NCBI GenBank assembly: GCA_016717345.1
Contig: JADKFR010000002.1
Location: forward strand, 372,001-436,000
DNA from: Propionibacteriaceae bacterium
Lineage (GTDB): Bacteria > Actinomycetota > Actinomycetes > Propionibacteriales > Propionibacteriaceae
DNA: 64,000 nt
Direction: 5' to 3'
In this document: piece after piece, positions 36,107-46,149 of the stretch
Layout of the letters: each line of letters begins with the position of its first letter
How positions within the stretch are numbered: the first letter of the stretch is position 1
The notes under the pieces: generated by a model
The model's input: the letters and a program-made list of their open reading frames with translations, nothing else
Told to the model about the DNA's origin: nothing
The model's database searches: none
Made by a program: the position numbers and the translations under genes

Positions 36107-37150
36107 ATGGCGACCCCCGTCGCTCGCGTCGATCAGGACGATTGGGACCAACCCGCGACGATCTACACGGTGGCAGAACGGGCGGGCGTCAGCCACCAGA
36201 CAGTCTCGCGATACCTGAAGGGTGAGTCGCTGCGCCCCCGGAACCGGGAGCGCGTCGAACAGGCGCTGTCCGCGCTCAACTACCAGGTGAACGCCGAGGC
36301 GCGGGCGCTTGCGACGAAGAAGTCGCGCCGGATCGGGGCGTTCGTCTTCGACCTCGACGACTGGGCCCCGCAGCGTGTGCTGGCCGGAGCCGCGGAGGCG
36401 GCTCGTGAAGCGGGCTACATGCTCGACATCCTCCGTGTGGACCCGGGGGACGCACTCTCAGTCCGCGATGCCGTGCGGCTGATGAACCGGACGACGCTTG
36501 CGGGCGCCGTGGTGATTTCGCCGTCCGATCCGGTCCTCGAGCGGCTTGGTCTGGAGAGGCTGAAGGTGTCCTTCGTCATCGAGGCCGAGCCTGTGCTGGT
36601 CCCCGGCGACGATCGCGCCCTCGCGCATCCCTTCGCGCAGGTCGTGGCCCATCTCGCAGAACTGGGCCACGAACGCTTCTTCCAGGTGGGCGGCCCGCGG
36701 ACGTGGCTTGCGGCCCGCAACCGCCTGACGTCTTACCGCGAGGTGCTGGCCCGGCGCGGCTTGCGGAATTGCGGCGAGACGGCGGGGGAGTGGGGGCCCG
36801 CCGCCGGTTATGAGGCGATGGCGTCGTACCCGCTCGATGCCGCGCCGACCGCGATCGTGGCGGCCAGCGACCAGTTGGCGCTTGGCGTGCTCTTCTGGCT
36901 TCAGGAGCACGGAGTCCGTGTGCCCGAGGACGTGAGTGTTTCGGGCTACGACGGCATCATGGACGCGGCCTACTACTGGCCGCCGCTCACGACCGTCGCG
37001 GCGGACTTCGCCCGCATGGGACGCAACACGGTGCGCGCACTCCTGGACCCCACGGGCATCGGCGAGCGGCGGGAACTCCAAATGCCGGTCGGGCGGCTGG
37101 TCGCACGAGCCTCCACCGGACGCGCCGGGGCGGGCATCTCGCGGGCCTGA
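36107..37150 (+). CDS. LacI family transcriptional regulator
   Basis: The 347-residue regulator starts at the ATG at 36107, preceded by GGAGGAGG at a good distance; an in-frame ATG 60 bp upstream lacks this. The HTH is 'YTVAERAGVSHQTVSRYLKG' followed by the hinge 'VEQALSALNYQVNAEARALA'. The periplasmic-binding-protein-like domain follows, with 'VAASDQLALGVLFWLQEHGV' and 'VPEDVSVSGYDGI'. It faces the same way as the galactoside operon and most likely represses it until galactose or a galactoside binds. Confidence 0.92.
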   Translation: MATPVARVDQDDWDQPATIYTVAERAGVSHQTVSRYLKGESLRPRNRERVEQALSALNYQVNAEARALATKKSRRIGAFVFDLDDWAPQRVLAGAAEAAREAGYMLDILRVDPGDALSVRDAVRLMNRTTLAGAVVISPSDPVLERLGLERLKVSFVIEAEPVLVPGDDRALAHPFAQVVAHLAELGHERFFQVGGPRTWLAARNRLTSYREVLARRGLRNCGETAGEWGPAAGYEAMASYPLDAAPTAIVAASDQLALGVLFWLQEHGVRVPEDVSVSGYDGIMDAAYYWPPLTTVAADFARMGRNTVRALLDPTGIGERRELQMPVGRLVARASTGRAGAGISRA

Positions 37151-37194
37151 CGGCGCACCGGGGGATCTTCCCGCGGATTTGCCAGAAGCCAAAA

Positions 37195-37206
37195 GTTACC
37201 GGTAAC
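37195..37206. promoter_or_regulatory. LacI-type operator before the galactoside operon
   Basis: GTTACCGGTAAC is a perfect 12-bp palindrome with a central CG, flanked by A and T tracts, as expected for a LacI/GalR-family site. It lies 31 bp upstream of the GH42 start and 44 bp after the regulator gene. Binding would block operon transcription. Confidence 0.7.
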
Positions 37207-37237
37207 GTTTCGTCCAGAAGCCAACCGACAGCCGAGG

Positions 37238-39382
37238 ATGACAATGACGCCTCCACCGCCCGGCCGGCCCGGATTGCGGTTCGGTGCGGCCTACTACCCG
37301 GAGTACCAGCCGCGTCCTGACCTCGATCGTGACCTCGACCTCATGCGTGCCGCACACTTCAACGTCATCCGTGTCGGCGAATCCGTATGGTCGACGTGGG
37401 AGCCCCGCGACGGACACTTCGACCTGGAGTGGCTGCAGCGCGTCCTCGACGGCGCGCACGACCGGGGCATCGGCGTCCTGCTGGGGACGCCCACATACGC
37501 CGTGCCGCCGTGGCTGTGGCGCACCTACCCCGAGATCGCCGGCGAGGTCGCCAGCGGGCTGCGTCAGGGCTGGGGGCGACGGCAAGAGGTCGACATCACC
37601 CACGCCGCCTTCCGCTTCCACGCCGAGCGCGTGATCCGGGCGATCTTGGGCCGCTACGCCGCACACCCGGCCGTCGTGGGGTTCCAGATCGACAACGAGC
37701 CGGGCGCGATGCTGCTGCACAACCACAACACCTTCGTCGGGTTCCTCGACTGGCTGAAGGCGCGCTACGGCGACGTCGAGAACCTCAACCGCGAGTGGGG
37801 CCTCGTCTACTGGTCGCACCGCCTCGGCGACTGGTCGGAGCTGTGGCGGCCGGACGGCAACCTGCAGCCCCAGTACGCGCTCGCGTGGCGCCGTTACCAG
37901 AACCAGGTCGTGACCGACTTCATCGGGTGGCAGGCTGAGCTCGTGCGGGAATACGCACTCGACGAGCAGTTCGTCACCACGTGCGTCGCGCTCGACCGGC
38001 CGGCCGTGCACGAGGAGCAGGTGGTGCGCCGCCTCGACGTGCCCGCCCTGAACGCCTATCACGGCGTCGAGGACCACCTCGACCTCGGGCGGCAGCTCAC
38101 CCGCCCCGACCACTGGATCCGCACGGGCGTCGCCGGCCTGATCGAGCTCGGTGACCGCGGCTATGCGCTGCGCCAGGAGCGCTTCCTCGTGACCGAGACC
38201 AACCTGCAGTCGATCAACTGGTGGTGGCAGCACTTCCCGCCCTACCCCGGCCAGATCCGGCAGAGCGCGCTCGCCCTCATCGCCCGCGGCGCCTCGATGA
38301 TCGAGTACTGGCACTGGCACACCCTGCACTTCGGCACCGAGACCTACTGGGGGGGCGTCCTGCCCCACAGCCAGGTGCCCGGTCGCATCTACGACGAGGT
38401 CGCCGAGCTGGGCGCCCTCCTCGCCGGTCTCGGCGACCGCCTCGACGGCTACACACCGGACGCCGACGTCGCGGTCCTCTACTCCACCGACAGCAAGCAG
38501 GCGTTCGAGGACTTCCCGCCGCTCTGCAATCCCGACGGCACCGCGCGGTCCACCGCCTACCCCGACATCGTCGACGCCTTCCACGCGGCCGTCGTGCACG
38601 GGGGAGCGCAGGCCCGCTTCGTCCACGCCGAGCAGTGGGATGAGATGGAGGTGGTCGAGGCGGCCCGCCGGTTCCCGGTGCTCGTGGCCGCCGCGTTCTA
38701 CGTTGCCACCACAGAGCAACTCGAGAAGCTGAGCGCTTACGCCGCCGCGGGCGGGCACCTGGTCGTCGGACCGAGAACTGGTTATGGAGACGAGGAGTCA
38801 CGCGCCAGGTTGGCGGTCGCGCCGGACGTTGTGGGTCGAGCCGCGGGCGTCCATTACGAGGAGTTCACGTCGCTCCGCGCACCGCTCCACGTCGTCGGCG
38901 AAGGCATGGCGGTGACTGCCGGGGCATCGGGACGGTGGTGGGCCGACCACCTGGTCGTCGACGACGCGGAGGTCCTCGCCCAGTACGAGCACCCGCAACT
39001 GGGCCGGTTCCCGGCCGTCACCACCCGGGCTCATGGTCGGGGCCGCGTCACCTACGTGGGCACCGTTCCCGACCGGATCTTCGGTGCCGACCTCGTGAGG
39101 CACCTCGTCCCCGCTCCGGTGGCGACCGCCTGGCATCGTGACGATCCGGTCACGGTCCTGTCGGGCGTCGCCAATGCCACGAGGATCCACTTCCTCCACA
39201 ACTGGAGCGGGCTCACCGCGCACGCGGTGACCCCCCATGGCGTCGACGACCTGGTCGCCGGCGTCCCGCTGCCGGGCGGCCACAGGCTGACTCTTGAGCC
39301 CTGGGGCTGCGTCGTCCTGGCAGACCAACCACCAGCAGCCCGAACCCCAGAAGGACCCAATCAAAGGAAGGTAGGCCACTGA
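37238..39382 (+). CDS. Beta-galactosidase, glycoside hydrolase family 42
   Basis: This 714-residue cytoplasmic enzyme (no signal peptide) hydrolyses beta-galactosides such as transgalactosylated oligosaccharides or plant galactans. The TIM barrel opens with 'FGAAYYPEYQPRPDLDRDLDL'-type sequence (seen in parts). The acid/base is Glu154 in 'FQIDNEPG' and the nucleophile Glu320 in 'FLVTETN'. Middle trimerisation and C-terminal beta domains are complete. It is the first gene of the operon, and its stop overlaps the start of the binding-protein gene by one base (TGATG). Confidence 0.95.
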   Translation: MTMTPPPPGRPGLRFGAAYYPEYQPRPDLDRDLDLMRAAHFNVIRVGESVWSTWEPRDGHFDLEWLQRVLDGAHDRGIGVLLGTPTYAVPPWLWRTYPEIAGEVASGLRQGWGRRQEVDITHAAFRFHAERVIRAILGRYAAHPAVVGFQIDNEPGAMLLHNHNTFVGFLDWLKARYGDVENLNREWGLVYWSHRLGDWSELWRPDGNLQPQYALAWRRYQNQVVTDFIGWQAELVREYALDEQFVTTCVALDRPAVHEEQVVRRLDVPALNAYHGVEDHLDLGRQLTRPDHWIRTGVAGLIELGDRGYALRQERFLVTETNLQSINWWWQHFPPYPGQIRQSALALIARGASMIEYWHWHTLHFGTETYWGGVLPHSQVPGRIYDEVAELGALLAGLGDRLDGYTPDADVAVLYSTDSKQAFEDFPPLCNPDGTARSTAYPDIVDAFHAAVVHGGAQARFVHAEQWDEMEVVEAARRFPVLVAAAFYVATTEQLEKLSAYAAAGGHLVVGPRTGYGDEESRARLAVAPDVVGRAAGVHYEEFTSLRAPLHVVGEGMAVTAGASGRWWADHLVVDDAEVLAQYEHPQLGRFPAVTTRAHGRGRVTYVGTVPDRIFGADLVRHLVPAPVATAWHRDDPVTVLSGVANATRIHFLHNWSGLTAHAVTPHGVDDLVAGVPLPGGHRLTLEPWGCVVLADQPPAARTPEGPNQRKVGH

Positions 39383-40721
39383 TGTCCCATCCGCAGACCG
39401 AAGCCGATTACCTGGCCCGGTACCCCGTCGCTCCCGTGAGCGGCTTCTCCCGTCGTTCCCTGCTCGGCGGCGCGCTCGCCCTCGGCGCCCTCGGGCTCTC
39501 CGCCTGCGCGAGCGGCGGTGGTAGCACCGCTGCCCCGGGCGGGGCGGCCACCGGTGAGGTGACGTTCGGCAACAACCAGGCCGACCCCGTCCCGAAGGCC
39601 GCCATCGAGGCGGCCGCCAAGGCCTTCCAGGACGCCAACGCCGGCCTCACCGTGAAGATGAACACCGTCGCCCACACGACGTTCCAGGAAAACATCAACA
39701 ACTATTTGCAGGGCTCGCCCGACGACGCGTTCGGCTGGTTCGCCGGCTACCGGGGCCGCTTCTTCGCCGCGAAGAACCTGGTCGGCGACCTCACTGACGT
39801 GTACCAGGCGACGCCGGGCATCCCCGAGGGCCTGAAGAAGGCGTGCTCCACCGAGGACGCAGCAAGCAGATCATCATGCCGGCGACCTACTACCCGTGGG
39901 TCGTGCTGTACCGCAAGAGCGTGTGGGAGAAGGGCGGCTACGAGGTCCCGAAGACCCTCGACGAGTTCAAGGCCCTCGGCGACAAGATGAAGGGCGAGGG
40001 CGTCGCGCCGCTGGCGTTCGCCGACAAGGACGGCTGGGAGGCGATGGGCACCTTCGACATCCTCAACCTGCGCATCAACGGCTACGACTACCACATCAGC
40101 CTCCTGTCCGGTAAGGAGGACTGGACCTCCCCCAAGGTCACCACGGTCTTCGACACCTGGAAGGGCCTCCTCCCCTACCACCAGCCGGACGCGCTCGGCC
40201 GCAGCTGGCAGGAGGCGGCGCAGGCGCTGCAGAAGGGTCAGGCGGCCATGTACTACCTCGGCACGTTCGCGGCCCAGCAGTTCGCCAAGGGCGCCGAACA
40301 GGACGACCTCGACTTCTTCACCTTCCCCGAGGTCGATTCCGCCATCGGGACCGGTGCCATCGAGGCCCCGACCGACGGCTTCATGATGTCGAAGCGTCCG
40401 AAGAACGAGGCCGGCGCCAAGAAGTGGCTCGGCTACCTCGGCAGCGCCGCCGCGCAGGACATCCTCGTGCAGGCCGACCCGTCGGTCATCGCGACGAGCC
40501 AGAAGGCCGACGTGGCGAAGTACACCGGCCTGCAGACGAAGATGCTCGGCGTGCTCAAGGACGCCACGGACGTGGCGCTGTTCCTCGACCGCGACTCGCG
40601 TCCCGACTTCGCCTCAACCGTGATGGGCCCGGCCCTGCAGAGCTTCCTCAAGACCCCTGACGACATCGCCACGATCCTCAAGAACGTCGAGGCCCAGAAG
40701 AAGTCGATCTTCGCGTCATGA
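39382..40721 (+). CDS. ABC transporter sugar-binding lipoprotein, apparent -1 frameshift
   Basis: The N-terminus has a twin-arginine-like signal 'SRRSLLGGALALGALGLSAC' with a lipobox at residue 40. It continues as a family 1 solute-binding protein ('TFQENINNYLQGSPDDAFGW'). The frame breaks near 39858: one missing G in GACGCAGC would join 'CSTEDG' to 'SKQIIMPATYYPWVVLYRKS' in the second frame, which runs to 40721. The joined protein of about 446 residues is normal for the family. It should capture galactosides for the two permeases that follow. The break is probably a base-call error. Confidence 0.88.
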
Positions 40722-41632
40722 CGACGACGACGACGAAAGCGGCGGTCACGGGGAGGGGCCGGAGAATCCGGATGTCGACCCGTGACCGGGTCACCGTCGT
40801 GTTGATGGTCCTCATCCCGACGTCCGTCGTGGCCACGCTGGTGTGGTTGCCGGCCATAGCCACGATCGTGTTCTCGTTCTTCGACTGGGACGGGTTCGGC
40901 CCGTTCAGCGAGGCGAAGTTCGTCGGCACCCGGTGGTACGTCGAGGCTGCGACCATCTATCCGGCCTTCTGGCCGGCCATCCAGAACAACGTGATCTGGC
41001 TGTTGGTGCTGTTCTTCATCGCCACCCCGATCGGCCTCCTCGTCGCGGTGCTGCTCGACCGCGAGGCCTCGCACACGAAGTTCTACCAGACCTCCCTCTA
41101 CCTGCCCGTGGTGCTGTCGATGGCCCTCATCGGCTTCATCTGGCAGTTGATGTTCAGCCGCGACCAGGGCCTCCTCAACGCCGTCCTGGGCACGTCGATC
41201 GACTGGTACGGCGACCCGAGCATCAACCTGTACTCGGCCCTCATCGCCACGTCGTGGCGGCACGTCGGGTACGTGATGCTGCTCTACTTAGCCGGCCTCA
41301 AGGGAGTCGACCTCGCCCTGAAGGAGGCGGCCAGGATCGACGGGGCGTCCGAGGTGCAGACGTTCTTCCACGTGGTCTTCCCGGTCATGTTCCCGATCAA
41401 CGTCGTGGTGCTGGTCATCACGTTCATCGACTCGCTGCGCGCCTTCGACCTCGTCTGGGTGATCAACCGAGGTCGCAACGGACTCGAACTGCTCGCGACC
41501 GAGGTCACCCGCAACATCGTGGGTGAGGCGCAACGCATCGGCTTCGGCTCGGCGCTGGCGACGATCATGCTCGTGATCTCGACGGTGTTCATCATCATCT
41601 ACCTCAGGATCGTCATGAAGGGGGACCAGTGA
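40718..41632 (+). CDS. ABC transporter permease, MalF/UgpA type
   Basis: This 304-residue permease has six hydrophobic segments. The EAA loop that contacts the ATPase reads 'LKEAARIDGASEVQTFFHVV', and 'FPVMFPINVVVLVITFIDSL' follows. The ATG overlaps the binding-protein stop by 4 bp and the stop overlaps the second permease by 4 bp. It forms a heterodimeric channel with that permease. No ATPase gene lies in the operon, so a shared MsmK/MalK-type ATPase encoded elsewhere is presumed. Confidence 0.93.
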   Translation: MTTTTTKAAVTGRGRRIRMSTRDRVTVVLMVLIPTSVVATLVWLPAIATIVFSFFDWDGFGPFSEAKFVGTRWYVEAATIYPAFWPAIQNNVIWLLVLFFIATPIGLLVAVLLDREASHTKFYQTSLYLPVVLSMALIGFIWQLMFSRDQGLLNAVLGTSIDWYGDPSINLYSALIATSWRHVGYVMLLYLAGLKGVDLALKEAARIDGASEVQTFFHVVFPVMFPINVVVLVITFIDSLRAFDLVWVINRGRNGLELLATEVTRNIVGEAQRIGFGSALATIMLVISTVFIIIYLRIVMKGDQ

Positions 41633-42528
41633 GCACCGCCACGGCCACCGCCACGGTCACGGCCAACCCGCGCAGGGCCTGGACGAAGGGCCGCATCGCG
41701 ACCCACGTCTTCCTGGCCTTCATGGCCTTCCTCTGGCTGATCCCGCTGCTGTACGCCGTCATGGCGTCGTTGCGCGACTACCAGTTCACCGCCCAGTTCG
41801 GCTACCTGAGCTTCGGCGGCTTCACGCTCGACAACTACGTCAAAGCCTGGACGACCGGCGAGTTCGCCCGGAAGTTCCTCAACTCGGCGATCATCACGAT
41901 CCCGGCCGTCATCCTCACGCTCTTCCTCGCGTCGCTGGTGGCGTTCGTGCTCGCGCGCTTCAGCTGGAAGTTCAACATCGTCATGCTGGGCGCCTTCACG
42001 GCCGGGAACCTGCTGCCACCGCAGGCCCTGCTGATCCCGGTGTTCAAGATGTTCCAGAACATCGAGGTGCCCTTCTGGCTCAGCGAGTCGGGCACCCTGC
42101 TGAACTCCTACGTGGGGCTGATCCTGGTCAACGTGGGGTTCCAGGTCGGCTTCTGCACCTTCGTGCTGTCGAACTACATGAAGGCGCTGCCGAAGGAGAT
42201 CTACGAGGCGGCCATGGTGGACGGCGCCAGCATCTGGCAGCAGTACTGGAAGCTCACGCTCCCGCTCTGCCGTCCGTCGCTGGCGGCCCTCGCCACGCTC
42301 CAGATCACCTGGATCTACAACGAGTTCTTCTGGGCCACCGTCCTGCTGCAGAGCGGCGAGAAGTTCCCCATCACGAGCTCGCTGACCAACCTGTCAGGTG
42401 CGTTCTTCACCGACAACAACCTGGTGGCTGCCGGGGCGGTCATGATCGCGCTCCCGACAATCATCATCTATTTCGCACTCCAGAAGCACTTCGTCGCCGG
42501 GCTCACCCTCGGCGCCACGAAGGGCTGA
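41629..42528 (+). CDS. ABC transporter permease, MalG/UgpE type
   Basis: This 299-residue permease partner has six predicted helices. The EAA motif is 'IYEAAMVDGASIWQQYWKLT' with 'LPLCRPSLAALATLQ' next. The C-terminal 'LQKHFVAGLTLGATKG' is the standard ending of MalG-like permeases. The GTG start overlaps the upstream permease gene. Together with the lipoprotein it makes a CUT1-type importer for di- or oligosaccharides. Confidence 0.93.
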   Translation: MSTATATATVTANPRRAWTKGRIATHVFLAFMAFLWLIPLLYAVMASLRDYQFTAQFGYLSFGGFTLDNYVKAWTTGEFARKFLNSAIITIPAVILTLFLASLVAFVLARFSWKFNIVMLGAFTAGNLLPPQALLIPVFKMFQNIEVPFWLSESGTLLNSYVGLILVNVGFQVGFCTFVLSNYMKALPKEIYEAAMVDGASIWQQYWKLTLPLCRPSLAALATLQITWIYNEFFWATVLLQSGEKFPITSSLTNLSGAFFTDNNLVAAGAVMIALPTIIIYFALQKHFVAGLTLGATKG

Positions 42529-42536
42529 TCCGCCGG

Positions 42537-42563
42537 CCCCGTCCCCGACCCACGGGGACGGGG
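42537..42563 (+). terminator. Intercistronic hairpin between permease and lacZ
   Basis: CCCCGTCCCC pairs perfectly with GGGGACGGGG around a 7-nt loop. There is no T run, so it may be a processing or stability element that sets different transporter and hydrolase levels, not a full terminator. Confidence 0.45.
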
Positions 42564-42619
42564 TCGGGTCACCCCGCCGGCCGGGCCGCCCGCTCCCCGC
42601 CTTCACGAGCGAGGAACCC

Positions 42620-45589
42620 ATGTCTGCCACCGCCTCCACCGACACCGCCTACGTCGAGGAGATCTCCCCGGGGTCCGGACGCCGCGTCGCGCCACGCGCC
42701 CATCTGCGCACCACCGCACCCAGCCTCGACCTGTGCGGCGACTGGCGGTTCCGCCTCTATCCGAGCGCCGGCGAGGCGGACGCGGCGGCGTCCGACCCCG
42801 CCTTCGACGACACCGACTGGGACACCATCGACGTCCCCTCCCACTGGGTGCTGCGCGGCGAGGGGCGCTGGGGGCGTCCGGCCTACACGAACGTGAAGTA
42901 CCCGTTCCCGCTCGACCCGCCCCACGTCCCGGACGCCAACCCGACCGGCGACCACCGCCGCCGCCTCGACGTGCCCGCCGACTGGCTCGCCTCCGGCCGC
43001 GTCTGGCTGCGTTTCGACGGCCTCGAGTCGCTCGGCCGCGTGTGGCTCAACGGCGACGAGGTCGGCATCGTCCGCGGCAGCCGGCTGCGGCAGGAGCTCG
43101 ACGTGACGAACAGCCTCCGGGAGGGGGAGAACGTCCTCGTCGTGCGCGTGCACCAATGGTCGGCGATGTCCTACATCGAAGACCAGGACCAGTGGTGGCT
43201 CCCTGGCCTCTTCCGGGAAGTGACCCTCCTCCACCGGCCGGACGCCGGCCTGGACGACGTGTTCCTCCAGGCGGACCGCGATCCCGACACCGGCCTGGGC
43301 AGCCTCGCCCTCGAACTGGGATGCTCGCCGGGTGCGTACCCAGTGCGGGTGTCGTGCCCAGAGCTCGGGCTCGCAATCGAGATCCCGGACGCCTCCGCGT
43401 CCCACACCGTCGACGTCGGCCCAGTTCAGGGCTGGAGCGCGGACGTACCGCGCCTCTACCCGGTGGAGGTGGCAAACGCGGCGGAGACCATCACTCTGAT
43501 CGCGGGCTTCCGCAGGGTTGAGGTCGTCGGGGACGCCTGGCTGGTGAACGGTCGTCGGGTCAGGATCCGCGGGGTCAACCGACACGATTTTGACCCGATC
43601 GAGGGCCGCGTCTTCGACCCAGACAAGGTGCGTGAGGCGATGCTGGTGATGAAGCGGCACCACCTGAACGCCATCCGCACCAGCCACTACCCACCGCACC
43701 CCACCCTGCTCGACCTCGCCGACGAGCTCGGCTTCTGGGTGATCGACGAGTGCGACCTCGAGACCCACGGCTTCGAGCTGAACGGCTGGGTGGGAAACCC
43801 GTCCGACGACCCGGACTGGCGAGAGGTCTTCCTCGACCGGGCACGACGCATGGTCGAACGCGACAAGAACCATCCCTGCGTCGTCGCATGGTCGCTGGGC
43901 AACGAGTCGGGAGCAGGCAGCAACCTCGCCGCCATGGCCGCGTGGATCCACCGGCGCGACCCTGGGCGTCCGGTGCACTACGAGAACGACCAGACCGACC
44001 GCTACGTCGACATCGTGTCGCGCATGTACGCTCCGATCGAGGAATTGGTCCACCTGACGCAGACCCGGCCGGGGCGGCCGATCATCGAGTGCGAGTACCT
44101 CCACGCGATGGGAAACGGCGCCGGCGGGATCGCCAGCTACGAGGCGGTGTTCGACGCGCACCCGGCCATCCATGGTGGTTTCGTCTGGGAGTGGCGCGAC
44201 CATGGCCTCCTGACGGCCACCCCCGACGGGATCCCTTTCCACGGCTACGGCGGCGACTTCGGGGAGGTGTACCACGACGGCAGCTTCGTGTGTGACGGCA
44301 TGGTGCTCGCGGACGGGACGCCCACGCCGATGCTGGCGGAGTACGCCGCGGTCGTGACGCCCATCAAGATCGTGCTGGCACGTGAGGGGGCGACGGTGTC
44401 CAACCGCCGCCACGACGGGGACACCGGCGACCTCAGGTTCACGTGGACCCACGAGGTCGACGGACACCCCGTGGGCACGGGATCGCTCGACGTCCCGCCC
44501 GTGGAACCGGGAGGGTCGGCGTCCGCGCCGCTGCCCACCCTCGACCTGTCGGCGCCGGGCGAGCACTGGCTGGCCGTCACCGCGGACCTGGCCCGTTCGA
44601 CGGCGTGGGCTCCCGCCGGACACGTCCTCACGACCTCCCAGATCGAGTTGGCGGCGGTCCCCGTCCCCGCCGCGGTTTCCGTCGCGGTCCGCGCGACGCC
44701 GGTCGACGACGGCTACCTCCTGGGTGACGCACGGTTCGACCGGATGGGGCACCTGGTGGCCCTCGCGGACGTGCCGTTGGCCGGGGCGGTTGTCACGCTG
44801 TGGCGCGCGCCCACGGAGAACGACAGCCTGGCGACGCGCGGGTCGTACGAGTTGGGCGACCCGGCCGAGACGCTCGGGATGGGCGTCGATGGGCCGCCGT
44901 CCGCCGAGCGGTGGCGCGAGGCCGGCCTTGACCGGCTGCAGACCCGGCTCGTCAGCTTGGTCGCCGACCCGAACGGCCTGACCACGCGCTACCGACTGGC
45001 GGCGGCCAATTCGTCGAACTACGTGATGGTCGATCAGCGTTGGCGCTGGCTTGACAGGGCGCTCCACCTCGACGTCGACGTCCAGCCCTCCGCCGGGTGG
45101 ACCTGCACGTGGCCGCGGATCGGCGTCCACCTGGTGCTGCCCGCCGACTACGCGTCCGCGTCATGGTTCGGTACCGGGCCGGGCGAGAACTACGCCGACA
45201 GCCGGACGGCCGCCCGTGTGGGCCGCTTCGCGGCGTCGATCGATGACGTGACGGTTCGCTATGCCGTCCCGCAGGAGACGGGCCACCGGGAGGCCCTCCG
45301 CGAATTGTGCCTCGCCGGGGCGGGCCTGCCCGACCTCAGCGTGGTCGCTGTCCCTGTCGCCGGAGCGCGACCCGGGTTCGTCGTGGCGCGGCACAGCGCC
45401 GAGGAGTGGACGGCTGCACGCCACCAGCACGAACTGCCGGAATCGGGGGGCGTCCACCTGTACCTCGACCTGGCCCAGCACGGCCTCGGGTCGCGGTCAT
45501 GCGGCCCGGACGTGCGTCCCGAGCACGCGCTCTGGCCACGCGCGGTGTCGGGATCGTTGACGTTCCGCGTGGGAGACGGCGCATCGTGA
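42620..45589 (+). CDS. lacZ: Beta-galactosidase, glycoside hydrolase family 2 (LacZ type)
   Basis: This 989-residue enzyme has the five-domain LacZ layout. N-terminal jelly roll has 'LCGDWRFRLYPSAGEAD' and 'VPSHWVLRGEGRWGRPAYTN'. The TIM barrel has 'RGVNRHDFDPIEGRVFDPD', the acid/base Glu429 in 'WSLGNESG', and the nucleophile Glu492 in 'ECEYLHAMGNG'. The C-terminal Bgal small-chain domain ends with 'LYLDLAQHGLGSRSCGPDV'. It hydrolyses lactose-type sugars in the cytoplasm. Its stop overlaps the GH36 remnant start (GTGA). Confidence 0.96.
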   Translation: MSATASTDTAYVEEISPGSGRRVAPRAHLRTTAPSLDLCGDWRFRLYPSAGEADAAASDPAFDDTDWDTIDVPSHWVLRGEGRWGRPAYTNVKYPFPLDPPHVPDANPTGDHRRRLDVPADWLASGRVWLRFDGLESLGRVWLNGDEVGIVRGSRLRQELDVTNSLREGENVLVVRVHQWSAMSYIEDQDQWWLPGLFREVTLLHRPDAGLDDVFLQADRDPDTGLGSLALELGCSPGAYPVRVSCPELGLAIEIPDASASHTVDVGPVQGWSADVPRLYPVEVANAAETITLIAGFRRVEVVGDAWLVNGRRVRIRGVNRHDFDPIEGRVFDPDKVREAMLVMKRHHLNAIRTSHYPPHPTLLDLADELGFWVIDECDLETHGFELNGWVGNPSDDPDWREVFLDRARRMVERDKNHPCVVAWSLGNESGAGSNLAAMAAWIHRRDPGRPVHYENDQTDRYVDIVSRMYAPIEELVHLTQTRPGRPIIECEYLHAMGNGAGGIASYEAVFDAHPAIHGGFVWEWRDHGLLTATPDGIPFHGYGGDFGEVYHDGSFVCDGMVLADGTPTPMLAEYAAVVTPIKIVLAREGATVSNRRHDGDTGDLRFTWTHEVDGHPVGTGSLDVPPVEPGGSASAPLPTLDLSAPGEHWLAVTADLARSTAWAPAGHVLTTSQIELAAVPVPAAVSVAVRATPVDDGYLLGDARFDRMGHLVALADVPLAGAVVTLWRAPTENDSLATRGSYELGDPAETLGMGVDGPPSAERWREAGLDRLQTRLVSLVADPNGLTTRYRLAAANSSNYVMVDQRWRWLDRALHLDVDVQPSAGWTCTWPRIGVHLVLPADYASASWFGTGPGENYADSRTAARVGRFAASIDDVTVRYAVPQETGHREALRELCLAGAGLPDLSVVAVPVAGARPGFVVARHSAEEWTAARHQHELPESGGVHLYLDLAQHGLGSRSCGPDVRPEHALWPRAVSGSLTFRVGDGAS

Positions 45590-46149
45590 CCGGCCGGTGC
45601 GTCGCGCTGCGGGCCGCCGATGTCGCTCTGGTGCTCGACTGCTCGGACGCCCGCCTGCCGGCCGTCGTCCACTGGGGGGCGGCATTGCCCGGGCTCGGCT
45701 CCGCGGGGGTGGAGGACGCCGTGACGCCCGAGCTGGCCATCTACAGTCTCTGCCTCACGGAGACTACCGACACCCCCACCCTCGGGCGGGTCGTCCTCCC
45801 CGGCCTCGACCCCGACGCACTCTACGAGGTGAGCCCCGTCGAGCCGGCAGCGATTCCCGTGGCTGCGGGTCTGGACCCCGGCATCCCCGGACTCGGAAGC
45901 CCGCCGCGGCTCCAGAGGGGTTGGCCGCTGCGGTTGTCCGGCCGCGCGCTGGGCACCGTCGGAGTCCGGACGCCGTGGCTCCAGAGGGGTTGGCCGCTGC
46001 GGTTGTCCGGCCGCGCGCTGGGCACCGTCGGAGTCCGGACGCCGTGGCTCCCGCCCGATCGTTGCCTTCTCCTCGAGGTCACCCGCTTGGCTCGCCCCGA
46101 GACTCCAGCCATCCACCCCACCACGCACACTCGTACCCCGGAGAACTGA
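45586..46149 (+). pseudogene. GH36 alpha-galactosidase remnant with the catalytic core deleted
   Basis: The open frame gives 187 residues. Residues 1-45 ('VALRAADVALVLDCSDARLP' and 'VVHWGAALPG') match the N-terminal start of actinobacterial GH36 enzymes. From about residue 48 the sequence matches their last 90-100 residues ('VVLPGLDPDALYEVSPV', 'LSGRALGTVG', 'PPDRCLLLEVTRL'). Roughly 500-550 residues with the catalytic barrel and both Asp residues are missing, without loss of frame. A 69-bp tandem duplication (45910-45978 and 45979-46047) adds 23 residues near the end. The reading frame keeps translation coupled from lacZ to galK. Confidence 0.75.
45910..46047 (+). repeat. Perfect 69-bp tandem duplication in the GH36 remnant
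   Basis: Two identical in-frame 69-bp units lie back to back, each encoding 23 residues that include 'LSGRALGTVGVRTPW'. Identity of the copies suggests a recent event. Confidence 0.93.

Noticed and set aside
35702..36196. 164-codon minus-strand frame between the tRNA and the regulator gene
   Set aside because: It overlaps the regulator's start region, has no motif and no ribosome-binding site.
42569..45130. 853-codon minus-strand frame opposite lacZ
   Set aside because: It mirrors the GH2 gene, whose catalytic residues are in place. The composition is Val/Asp/Arg/His-rich and no motif is visible.
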